Shown piece after piece: positions 8,538 through 15,879 of a stretch of 64,000 nt of DNA; position 1 is the stretch's first letter, and each line of letters begins with the position of its first letter. Source of the stretch: Candidatus Gastranaerophilales bacterium (lineage in GTDB: Bacteria; Cyanobacteriota; Vampirovibrionia; Gastranaerophilales; Gastranaerophilaceae); contig CALVEM010000006.1 of assembly GCA_944326605.1 (NCBI GenBank), forward strand, positions 1-64,000, read 5' to 3'. The notes under the pieces are model-generated. The model was not told where the DNA came from. It worked only from the letters and a program-made list of their open reading frames with translations, and made no database searches. The translations under genes and the position numbers were made by a program.

Positions 8538-9893
8538 GTGGATGATATCAACACTTACTACGGACAAAAATGGAGCAATGTAAAAACAGATAATAAAACA
8601 TTAAATTCCATTTTTAATGCTGTTGATAACGGAGACGGAATTGTTCAGGCAGAAGAATTAAATCTGTTGAATAAAATATTAAACTATATTGATAACCTGT
8701 CAAATAAGGATGAAATTATAGATAAACAGGAAATAGAAAAGTTCCAAAAACAACTTGATAAAGGTACAACCAGTATTGAAAAAATAAAAAACAACCGGGA
8801 AAAATCTCCGAAAATAAGCTGGTCAGAAGGTTTAGATCGAAATATTACGACAATTCAACTAAGTAATCAATCTGAAAAAAATTCAATGAAAATTATTGAA
8901 AATGAACTTAAAGCAATTGGCGAAGAACAGGGATTTACGGTTGAAAAAATTAACAGCGGGGAAAATATTTGGATTGAAGATACCAGCATAAGAAGAGCTG
9001 ACGGGAAAATTTATGTTCCCTACCACTCCTCGCCGGAAGAAGAAAAAGCAACTCCGGAAGGGGCATTTACAAGTATTAGAGGAAATGAAAATGCAACCGG
9101 ACAGGGAACTATTTTGGAAAACGGCAACGCATTTGATATAACAGTGAATACAAATGACAAATACTACGGCACAAGTTATCTGGAAGGCGGTAATGTTTTA
9201 AACACAAAACTCAAAGACGGAACTCCGGCAGCAATAGTCGGAGAAGGTTCTATAGGAATGACTTTAGAGGTAATGGGACTTGAAAAAACACCTGAAAATA
9301 TTAAAACGGTGAAAAAACAAATTGCTACAGATCTTGGTTTAGAAGAGGATCAAGTAACATTTATTCCGCAGCATGAATTCCATATTGATATGATTTACAG
9401 ACCGCTGCATAACGGAGAAGTTGCAATTCCGGATTATGAACAGGGTATAGCTGTTCTTAAAAATCTTAGAGATGAAGTACAACAATCTTTCACAGAACAA
9501 AGTGACAGTACTTCTCATCAAAAGATACTTACACAAAGGAAATTACATAAATTAAACAAACAAATTGACCAATTACAGGAGCTTTCTGATAATACAAAAG
9601 AACTAAGACAAGAAGCCAATGATAATTTAACAGCCGCTGGATACAAAATTGTAAAACTACCTTGTTTTACAGCCAATTCAAATGACAAGACCAATTTTAT
9701 GAACGGGGTTGGCGGGACATCTGCCAAAACAGGACAAACTTTTTATATAACCAACAAATCTGAATTCCCTGAATTAGAAAGTGTTATTGAAGAATCCTTA
9801 AAAAAAGCAGGTATTGACAAAGTATATTTTGTATCAACACAGCACGCTCTATCCTCAAAAGGAGGACTTGACTGCCTTACTCAAGAGAAATAA
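8538..9893 (+). CDS. EF-hand plus peptidylarginine/agmatine deiminase-like (GME superfamily) protein
   Basis: A 451-residue protein. Residues 27-41 (NAVDNGDGIVQAEEL) are an EF-hand-like calcium loop, with a second possible one at SNKDEIIDKQEI. The C-terminal half resembles guanidino-group modifying enzymes: EGGNVL (Glu), HEFHIDM (His-x-Asp) and GGLDCLTQE with a Cys near the C-terminus, in the order seen in agmatine and peptidylarginine deiminases. A coiled-coil-like insertion (~310-350) separates the His and Cys motifs. No signal peptide is visible. Start is GTG, fixed by AGGAAGG 4 nt upstream. Predicted hydrolysis of a guanidino group is inference; the substrate is unknown. Confidence 0.65.
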   Translation: MDDINTYYGQKWSNVKTDNKTLNSIFNAVDNGDGIVQAEELNLLNKILNYIDNLSNKDEIIDKQEIEKFQKQLDKGTTSIEKIKNNREKSPKISWSEGLDRNITTIQLSNQSEKNSMKIIENELKAIGEEQGFTVEKINSGENIWIEDTSIRRADGKIYVPYHSSPEEEKATPEGAFTSIRGNENATGQGTILENGNAFDITVNTNDKYYGTSYLEGGNVLNTKLKDGTPAAIVGEGSIGMTLEVMGLEKTPENIKTVKKQIATDLGLEEDQVTFIPQHEFHIDMIYRPLHNGEVAIPDYEQGIAVLKNLRDEVQQSFTEQSDSTSHQKILTQRKLHKLNKQIDQLQELSDNTKELRQEANDNLTAAGYKIVKLPCFTANSNDKTNFMNGVGGTSAKTGQTFYITNKSEFPELESVIEESLKKAGIDKVYFVSTQHALSSKGGLDCLTQEK

Positions 9894-9905
9894 GAACCCT
9901 TTTTA

Positions 9906-9978
9906 TGGAGCGTAGGGGATTCGAACCCCTGACCCCGACACTGCCAGTGTCGTGCGCTACCAGCTGCGCTAACGCCCC
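9906..9978 (-). tRNA. tRNA-Ala(GGC)
   Basis: Read on the minus strand, a 73-nt cloverleaf starts GGGGCGT and ends ACGCTCC plus discriminator A. The D arm is GCGCAGCTGGTAGCGC, the anticodon stem-loop CGACACTGGCAGTGTCG gives GGC, and the T arm is CAGGGGTTCGAATCCCCT. CCA is not encoded. It marks the left edge of the accessory region. Confidence 0.95.
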
Positions 9979-10246
9979 GGATAATAAAATTTCCCAAAAT
10001 TATTATACTACAAATTTAGAGAAATATTACACAAAATATTAAAACATTATCAAATTTTTGTAATAAAAAAGAACGGTGAAATTCAGTCCTAACTTTTATA
10101 TGGGTGCGCAGCGGACTGTCTTGCTCACTCGCATTTAACGGCTATTCCGCATTTTATTTTCAGTGATTTAATCACTTCAAACAAAACTGCTCCAGCCTCA
10201 GCTCGTTAGCGCTCAAACCACAATAGTGCTTCTCGTCCTGCTGCAG
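9979..10246. other. non-coding stretch beside tRNA-Ala
   Basis: No supportable gene. The stretch from about 10100 to 10246 is noticeably richer in G+C than its surroundings and includes TGCTCACTCGC, whose complement GCGAGTGAGCA recurs at about 41240, also next to repeats. It may be debris of a dispersed repeat. Confidence 0.4.
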
Positions 10247-10287
10247 ATATTAAAAAAGACAGGTATAAAACCTGTCTTTTTTAATAT
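10247..10287. terminator. bidirectional intrinsic terminator
   Basis: A perfect 18-bp inverted repeat around a 5-nt loop: stem core AAAAAAGACAGGT / ACCTGTCTTTTTT with flanking ATATT/AATAT. It has a T-run on either strand. It would end the fic transcript coming from the right. Confidence 0.85.
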
Positions 10288-10408
10288 GGACTGTACGTGT
10301 AGAAAATCGAACTTTTTGAAGTATATCAAAGAGTTGATAGAAGAACTCAAACGGTCTGAAACTGTCTTATTTTTAAAGTATTATGAAATTATCCTCAAAT
10401 CTAAGTTT

Positions 10409-11584
10409 TTATTCAAACAGTGAAATATATTTTGTAAAGCATATTGCAGAATGTTTACGATTTAATTTTTCAGCTTTGAGTTTTATTGAACAAGCTTCCA
10501 CCATTCTTAAATTAATTAAATCTTGTGCCAAACTTTTGGCAGTAGGCATTGTTATATTTAATTTTTTAGCAATTTCACTAATAGCCAAAATTGGAGTATT
10601 GTATAATTCATCTAAAAGTTTTTGTGCATTTTGGGCTTTTGCTCCCAGTTTGATAATTTGATCATTACATTCTTTTTGTAATTCATTAAAATCGTGATAA
10701 ATTTTATAAGTATTTTGTGCTGCACTATTTAAAGAATCAATAAAGAACAATATCCAAGATTCAATATCACCTGTAGTATTTGCATTTTTTAAAGCATTTG
10801 TATAATTATCTTTATTTCGTTCAAATATATATGAAACATTAAACCATGGTTTTATTAACTGTTTTGCATCTAATAATTGAGCTAAAATAAGCAAACGACC
10901 TATTCTTCCATTTCCATCTTCAAAAGGGTGAATTGTTTCAAACTGATAATGAAATAAAGCCATTTTTACAAGTATCGGTAACTTTAAACTATCATTATGC
11001 CAAAATTTGTATAAATCGTCTAATAATAGAGGTAATTCACTCCAGTGAGGTGGAATAAATTTTGCACTCTTAATAGAATTGCCACCAATCCAATTTTGCA
11101 CCTTTCTAATACAACCAGGTTTTTTATCAGCACCTCTGACACTATTTAAAAGAGTTTTGTGTAAATTACACATAAAACGTTCACTTATAGGGAGTTTTTC
11201 AAGTAAATCACTCATCTCAAAAGTCGCTTTAACATAGTTTAAAACTTCTTCTCTATCTTTTGTTTTTTCAACATCTTTTATGATTTGTTCAGGTAATAAT
11301 ATTTCACTAAAAGTTGTCCTTGTTCCTTCTATTGAGGATGATTTTACTGCTTCTTGCTTTACAATCATTCGCAAGAAAACATCAATATTTTTCAAATTTT
11401 TGGAATCCGCATTTAACTCTGCAATTGTTTTTATTGCATTCTCAGATAAAAGATATATATCTGGATTCATGATTTTAAAACCACTATTTAATAAATGTGG
11501 GAAAAAATATTCATAAGATATTCTTTCATACTCATTTTTTTCATTTCTGAATAGCTCTTGTGCCTTTTTTATTTCACCATACAT
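10409..11584 (-). CDS. Fic family protein (class II inhibitory motif)
   Basis: A 391-residue protein of the Fic/DOC fold, which usually AMPylates a protein hydroxyl. The active-site loop is HPFEDGNGRIGR (about residues 215-226). The N-terminal SSSIEGTR contains the (S/T)xxxE(G/N) inhibitory helix, so activity should be self-restrained. The C-terminus (ISEIAKKLNITMPTAKSLAQDL) is a winged-helix/HTH, as in many chromosomal Fic proteins with DNA-binding tails. It is a single gene without a separate antitoxin gene. An upstream inverted repeat may be its own operator. Confidence 0.9.
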   Translation of the reverse strand: MYGEIKKAQELFRNEKNEYERISYEYFFPHLLNSGFKIMNPDIYLLSENAIKTIAELNADSKNLKNIDVFLRMIVKQEAVKSSSIEGTRTTFSEILLPEQIIKDVEKTKDREEVLNYVKATFEMSDLLEKLPISERFMCNLHKTLLNSVRGADKKPGCIRKVQNWIGGNSIKSAKFIPPHWSELPLLLDDLYKFWHNDSLKLPILVKMALFHYQFETIHPFEDGNGRIGRLLILAQLLDAKQLIKPWFNVSYIFERNKDNYTNALKNANTTGDIESWILFFIDSLNSAAQNTYKIYHDFNELQKECNDQIIKLGAKAQNAQKLLDELYNTPILAISEIAKKLNITMPTAKSLAQDLINLRMVEACSIKLKAEKLNRKHSAICFTKYISLFE

Positions 11585-11618
11585 AAAATTTTTCCATTAA
11601 ATTTTTCACATTGCTACC

Positions 11619-11654
11619 ACTCATTAAAATTTTAGACAATAAATTTTAATGAGT
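11619..11654. promoter_or_regulatory. 14-bp inverted repeat upstream of fic
   Basis: ACTCATTAAAATTT and its exact reverse complement are separated by 8 nt, 35 nt upstream of the fic ATG. There is no T-run, so an operator is more likely than a terminator. The HTH tail of the Fic protein is one candidate ligand. Confidence 0.5.
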
Positions 11655-11700
11655 CAATATATAATTAAAATTTTTTAATTCAAATTATTATGAAATTTTA

Positions 11701-11859
11701 TTTATAAAAAAAACAAGTTTTCTTTTGTCTAGACTTTTCTCTGTATTAACAAGAATTGCAGAAAAAGAAATCCCTGTAGAGTATATACAGAAGGTGTTTT
11801 CACCCGATTTTTGTAAAAAATTAAACTCCAAAATGGACTCGAACTCTGAAAATAGTTAG
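11701..11859 (+). other. possible coding remnant with a tRNA T-arm-like segment
   Basis: An open frame ends at 11859 and reads RIAEKEIPVEYIQKVF ... KMDSNSENS without a convincing start (an in-frame TTG at 11725 is the only candidate). The segment TGGACTCGAAC (11834-11844) is identical to the T-arm of the tRNA-Ile at 37527-37600. It could be the tail of a lost integration module carrying an attachment-site fragment, or chance. No other gene is visible in the ~500 bp between fic and hipB. Confidence 0.2.
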
Positions 11860-11977
11860 TACAAAAGACTTTTGACGATTTTTAAAAATTTGATTAAAAA
11901 TTTTCAATCGCCGATTGAAATAAACGATCATTATAAGATTCAAAACACAAGAAGATGAGATTGATTTAAAAAAATAA

Positions 11978-12096
11978 AATTTACCGTACGGTAAATTATG
12001 CGGTAAAAATTGTTCCTAAGTATGTATTTTTTACCGTTCGGGAAAAAATGTTGATTTTTCTATGAAAATATTGTAAAATTTTACCGATAGGTAAAA
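11978..12096. promoter_or_regulatory. three-palindrome operator array of the first hipBA
   Basis: Three related palindromes: AATTTACCGTACGGTAAATT (perfect, centre 11987.5), TTTTTTACCG-TT-CGGGAAAAAA (two mismatches, centre 12037.5) and TTTTACCGATAGGTAAAA (one mismatch, centre 12087.5). The centres are exactly 50 bp apart. An extra half site CGGTAAA lies at 12001. The third palindrome covers the TAGG ribosome site and ends one base before the hipB ATG, so binding could block translation start as well as transcription. Confidence 0.8.
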
Positions 12097-12097
12097 A

Positions 12098-12319
12098 ATG
12101 AATATAACAGATACTAAAAAACTGGGAACATATATTAAAAATGCCCGTAAGGAACAACATCTTACACAAGCAGATTTGGCGATTGCTGCTAATGTCGGTG
12201 TAAGGTTTCTTGTTGATCTGGAAAACGGGAAAGAGACTGCACAAATTGGGAAAGTCATAAATGTTTGTCGTGCCTTGGGGATTACAATAGATGTAAAATC
12301 TCCTTATGAAAAAATTTAA
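12098..12319 (+). CDS. hipB: HipB-type antitoxin/repressor
   Basis: A 73-residue XRE protein of the HipB type: KKLGTYIKNARKEQHLTQADLAIAANVGVRFL, then DLENGKETAQIGKVINVCRALGI, a sequence order typical of HipB/Y4mF antitoxins. It should dimerise on the palindromes directly upstream and neutralise HipA. Its stop lies 7 nt before the hipA ATG. The operator array and gene order support autoregulation. Confidence 0.9.
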   Translation: MNITDTKKLGTYIKNARKEQHLTQADLAIAANVGVRFLVDLENGKETAQIGKVINVCRALGITIDVKSPYEKI

Positions 12320-12326
12320 GGGGTAA

Positions 12327-13568
12327 ATGTTGGGTAATTCTTTGAATGTATTTTTGAATGATAAACATATCGGAATATTAGAAAAAGACGGCAATGGCGG
12401 CGTAATTTTTCAATACTCGACCAATGCGGATAGAATCTTATCTTTGAGTTTGCCAATTCAAAAAGCCCCTTTTGATAATAAGCAATGCAGAGGATTTTTT
12501 AACGGATTGCTGCCTGAAAGCGAACATACAAGAATTGCTATCGGGAAAAAATACGGGATTAATCCAAAAAACGATTTTTCAATTTTGCAAGCAATAGGTT
12601 ATGACTGTGCGGGTGCTGTTTCATTTTTTGACAGTTCTGATGAACAAACACCTTCAAAATACTTGCAAGAAGCTTATGAAATTGATTATACGGCATTAGA
12701 AGAAAATGCACTTGAAAAATTGATAAACGAACTTCCCCAAAAACCATTGGCAACAGGTGTTGAAGATATGCGCTTATCTTTAGCCGGCGCACAGGATAAA
12801 ACCTCTGTAATAGTTGTTGACGGGCAAATAGGAATTCCAAAAAGTAATGTGCCGACAAGCCATATTTTGAAACCGGCAATAAACGGATTTAATGAAACTA
12901 TTGAAAATGAATTTATATGCATAAAAACCGCGAAAGTTTTGGGCATAAATGTTCCCGATGTCAAAATCGGCTATGCAAATAAGACAAAATACTTTTTAAT
13001 TCAAAGATATGATAGAGAAATAATTAATAACAAAATAAAAAGAATTCATCAAGAAGATTTTTGTCAGGCCTCCAACATTCCAAGCGCATACAAATACCAA
13101 TTTGAAGGCGGGGTTGATTTTAAAAGATGTTTTGAAATTTTAAGAGCCACATCTCAACCAGCAGTTGCAATTAACCAGTTTATTCAATTAATGATTTTTA
13201 ATTACTTGATAGGAAATAATGATGCCCATGGCAAGAATTTTTCTATACTGCATTATGACAATGGAGAAATAAAATTTGCACCTGCATACGATATTTTATG
13301 CTCTCAAGTTTATCCTGAATTATCAAATAAAATGGCAATGAAAATCAGCGGACATTATAAACATGATGAGATTTTATTGAGGCATTTTGAAAAATTAGCA
13401 AATGAAAATGATATAAGTTTTACTCAGTTAAAAAAGGTTATAAAAAAACAATGTGAAAATCTTCCAATTATTGTTGAGAGTGTGATAAGCAGTTTAGACA
13501 ATAAAATAGGAAAAGATATTTTATCTGTTGTACAAAAAAATTGTACTAAAATGTTAAAAGAATTTTAG
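12327..13568 (+). CDS. hipA: HipA-type Ser/Thr kinase toxin
   Basis: A 413-residue protein. The N-subdomain covers residues 1-100 (LSLSLPIQKAPFDNKQCRGFFNGLLPE). The kinase core shows LSLAGAQDKTSV (ATP-loop region), NEFICIKTAKVLG, LIQRYDR, GNNDAHGKNFS (catalytic Asp) and APAYDILC (metal-binding Asp). Known HipA kinases phosphorylate glutamyl-tRNA synthetase or related targets and cause growth arrest; the target here is unknown. AAGGGG precedes the ATG. All motifs look intact. It converges with a second hipA, the stops overlapping by 4 nt. Confidence 0.92.
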   Translation: MLGNSLNVFLNDKHIGILEKDGNGGVIFQYSTNADRILSLSLPIQKAPFDNKQCRGFFNGLLPESEHTRIAIGKKYGINPKNDFSILQAIGYDCAGAVSFFDSSDEQTPSKYLQEAYEIDYTALEENALEKLINELPQKPLATGVEDMRLSLAGAQDKTSVIVVDGQIGIPKSNVPTSHILKPAINGFNETIENEFICIKTAKVLGINVPDVKIGYANKTKYFLIQRYDREIINNKIKRIHQEDFCQASNIPSAYKYQFEGGVDFKRCFEILRATSQPAVAINQFIQLMIFNYLIGNNDAHGKNFSILHYDNGEIKFAPAYDILCSQVYPELSNKMAMKISGHYKHDEILLRHFEKLANENDISFTQLKKVIKKQCENLPIIVESVISSLDNKIGKDILSVVQKNCTKMLKEF

Positions 13569-14674
13569 TTTGAGTACAACTTTTTGCATTTTTCCTGAAT
13601 ATCTAAGGCAATATCTTTAGCAGATTTTTCCTTAAACCCTATATTTTTTGCAACCGCTAAAATATCATCCAAATCAGGATTTTTGCCTTCGCCGTTAATC
13701 GTTGTTGCATGTTCTCCGTTAAAAGAAGAACTGTAAGTCAGGTCATACGCGGGAGATAGGTGCCATTCTTTTTTATTGCCATCGTAAAGATAAGAAAAAT
13801 TCTTTGAATGGTCATCTCTATTATGTGCAAACACATTGAAACACATCAGCCTGAATAAGTGCTCAATATCTTCATAATTTCTTGTAAGCTCAAGCGTAAG
13901 TTTCATCAATATATTATAATCAAGGTTAGGGAGTCTGTGGCTTGTTTCTAATAGCCCGCTTGCCGATACCATATGAACTTTTTTACAGTTTTTGCGGTCA
14001 AACCTTTGGACTCCAAAATACCCCGAACAAATTTTTGACGAAAAGAGGCGCGTTTCCGGCATATATATTCCGCAATCTTTTGCACACAAAGAATATTGAT
14101 ACTCTTTTTCGCCAATATTTTTAGGGTCAACAGATGACGGGAATTTAATTATCCAGTCTTCATCATTTATAGAAGTCAAAATCTTTGGTCTTGCACCGCC
14201 GGAGGAGCCTCCCAGTTGAAAAAGTTCATCTAAATTGTCCGAATCCTGCGATTCCAGTATTTTTGAACACTCTTGAGCAAGAATGTCATAATCACAAATT
14301 TTGTTTTCAGTTTCAAATATATGTTCAGGCTTATAAGTCAAAGCTCCCATTCCGCTTTGCTGAACAACTGCAAGACGATTAAGATTATCAATTTCGGCAG
14401 GGTCTATTTTGTTTTTCAAAAACAATCTGTCAACCAGTAATCGCCCCCAGCCGTCTGGTAAACTGTCATTAAAAACACCGAATAGCCCGCCAAATGGTTC
14501 ATATTTAGGGATAAAAACTTTTTTGATGAGGGGCAGGCTAAAAGGTGAAATGCTAAAACCGTTATTCAACCAATCCGAATCATATTCAAATGCAACAACC
14601 ATTTCGGGAGTTTTTGCAAGAGTTCCGACTAAAATATCGTTATAAAAGACTTTTAAATATTTATAATTATCCAT
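13565..14674 (-). CDS. second HipA-family kinase, divergent subtype
   Basis: A 369-residue HipA-like protein, different from its neighbour. Its N-subdomain reads FSLPLIKKVFIPKYEPFGGLFGVFNDSLPDGWG. Kinase motifs: GGSSGGARPKI (loop), WIIKFPSS, GVQRFDR, FAHNRDDHSKNFS (catalytic Asp) and LSPAYDLTYS. The start overlaps the end of the upstream XRE gene by 8 nt, so the pair is translationally coupled in antitoxin-toxin order. All catalytic residues appear present. Confidence 0.9.
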   Translation of the reverse strand: MDNYKYLKVFYNDILVGTLAKTPEMVVAFEYDSDWLNNGFSISPFSLPLIKKVFIPKYEPFGGLFGVFNDSLPDGWGRLLVDRLFLKNKIDPAEIDNLNRLAVVQQSGMGALTYKPEHIFETENKICDYDILAQECSKILESQDSDNLDELFQLGGSSGGARPKILTSINDEDWIIKFPSSVDPKNIGEKEYQYSLCAKDCGIYMPETRLFSSKICSGYFGVQRFDRKNCKKVHMVSASGLLETSHRLPNLDYNILMKLTLELTRNYEDIEHLFRLMCFNVFAHNRDDHSKNFSYLYDGNKKEWHLSPAYDLTYSSSFNGEHATTINGEGKNPDLDDILAVAKNIGFKEKSAKDIALDIQEKCKKLYSN

Positions 14675-14945
14675 TTATGACCTCATCAATGGAAGCATAG
14701 TTTTTTTGCGTAAACAAATTTTCTAAATCCCTTTCTAAATTGAGAGCAATCAGAATTTTTATAAAAGAATTCAAAGAAATTTCATACTTTGATTCAAACC
14801 TTTTGATAGAGCCAAGGCTAACACCTGATTTTGCAGCAAGCTGAATTTGTGAAATTTTAAGCTTTTTTCGCTGCTGCTTAATTTTTTCAACCAATTCTTT
14901 TGCTATTTCATTAGGAGTTTTAGGGTTAAACAAAAAACTGTTCAT
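14667..14945 (-). CDS. HipB-like XRE antitoxin/repressor
   Basis: A 92-residue XRE protein: KKLKISQIQLAAKSGVSLGSIKRFESKYEISL is the HTH. The C-terminal 20 residues (LENLFTQKNYASIDEVING) resemble the short tail of HipB-like antitoxins that contacts the kinase. It shares no close sequence with the first HipB, and its upstream palindromes are different, so the two modules should not cross-regulate. It is coupled to the divergent HipA-type gene. Confidence 0.88.
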   Translation of the reverse strand: MNSFLFNPKTPNEIAKELVEKIKQQRKKLKISQIQLAAKSGVSLGSIKRFESKYEISLNSFIKILIALNLERDLENLFTQKNYASIDEVING

Positions 14946-15005
14946 AGATAATATATTATACTATTTTTATTAAAAAGTCAATATTTAGATAATATATTAT
15001 CTAAA
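14945..15005. promoter_or_regulatory. palindromic operators of the second hipBA
   Basis: A perfect 22-bp palindrome (TTTAGATAATA plus its reverse complement, centre 14994.5) and a weaker copy around GATAATATATTAT (centre 14953.5) lie 41 bp apart. The inner copy begins at the antitoxin start codon. Autorepression is the simple reading. Confidence 0.7.
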
Positions 15006-15122
15006 AAGATATACAATCTTCCCCAAAACAAAATACAACAAAATGAAGTTGTGTTGTATTTTTGGGGTAAATGTATAAGGGTAGTGTAAATAGATTTTTT
15101 GCAGGCGGAAGTTTTTGAATGC

Positions 15123-15168
15123 TATTTAAACGATATTTAAACGCTGTTTAAATGGTGTTTAAATTTTG
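15123..15168 (+). repeat. four 11-bp-phased TTTAAA repeats
   Basis: TTTAAA starts at 15125, 15136, 15147 and 15158, a strict 11-bp period with consensus TRTTTAAAYG. It sits ~75 nt upstream of the recombinase gene and is followed by TTTGTGTC. A similar four-unit array occurs at 28621. Likely a protein-binding array. Confidence 0.7.
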
Positions 15169-15233
15169 TGTCATAAGACTTTACTTTTTATAGGAAAGAA
15201 GCAATCATTGTCTGTGATTAAGCGAGTTTAAAA

Positions 15234-15773
15234 ATGAATGTAGTACAACCTATAAAAAAGATAGAAGATATTCAAAAGATTAAAAAATATTTGGCAAAGA
15301 AGCCAAGAGATGCACTGCTTTTTAGTTTTGGGATAAATACGGGACTCAGAATATCTGATATATTATCGCTTGATGTTGGGGATGTAAAAGGCAGGGATTA
15401 TATTGAAATTAGAGAGAAAAAGACGAATAAGTATAAGAAATTTCCGCTTAATAGGTTTTTGAAAGAGGAGATTGATTTATTTGTTGAAGGATTGCCGAGT
15501 GAGCAACCGCTTTTTTATACTCAAAAACATTGCAGGTTGGATAGGGCACAGGCGTATAGAATTTTGAATAAGGCAGCACAAGCCGTTGGGGTGAAGGAGA
15601 GAATTGGAACACATACACTGAGAAAGACATTCGGATATCATCATTATAAAAAATATAATGATATAGTACTCCTGCAAAAAATCTTTAACCACTCTTCACC
15701 ATCAGTAACACTTCGCTACATTGGCATTGAACAAGACACAATCGACGAAAGTTATATGAATTTCTATTTATGA
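15234..15773 (+). CDS. short tyrosine recombinase (catalytic domain only)
   Basis: A 179-residue integrase of the phage/Xer family. Catalytic residues in order: Arg in NTGLRISDIL, Lys in EKKTNKYKKFP, HTLRKTFG (His-x-x-Arg), NHSS, and the Tyr in TLRYIGI. The N-terminal core-binding (SAM-like) domain of full-length integrases is missing; the protein begins directly with IQKIKKYL. Such short recombinases exist in Gram-positive elements and invert or integrate DNA. It precedes the type I restriction operon and could mobilise it or invert specificity segments, but no inverted hsdS cassettes are seen here. Confidence 0.88.
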   Translation: MNVVQPIKKIEDIQKIKKYLAKKPRDALLFSFGINTGLRISDILSLDVGDVKGRDYIEIREKKTNKYKKFPLNRFLKEEIDLFVEGLPSEQPLFYTQKHCRLDRAQAYRILNKAAQAVGVKERIGTHTLRKTFGYHHYKKYNDIVLLQKIFNHSSPSVTLRYIGIEQDTIDESYMNFYL

Positions 15774-15879
15774 AAAATACTTTACAAAATGTGGTGTAAT
15801 GAATGTTCTTGAATTTGCCTGTAGATTTATATTAAAACAGCAATTTTTATGCTAGTATAAATATAGTGCAGGGGTTTCT

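Noticed and set aside
10226-10423. 65-codon plus-strand frame
   Set aside because: It spans the perfect terminator hairpin and the 3' end of fic; no ribosome site.
11996-12394. Minus-strand frame of 132 codons over hipB
   Set aside because: It covers the operator array and hipB antisense; composition is not protein-like.
13942-14645. Plus-strand frames over the second hipA
   Set aside because: They are shadows of the intact minus-strand hipA, without ribosome sites or domain motifs.
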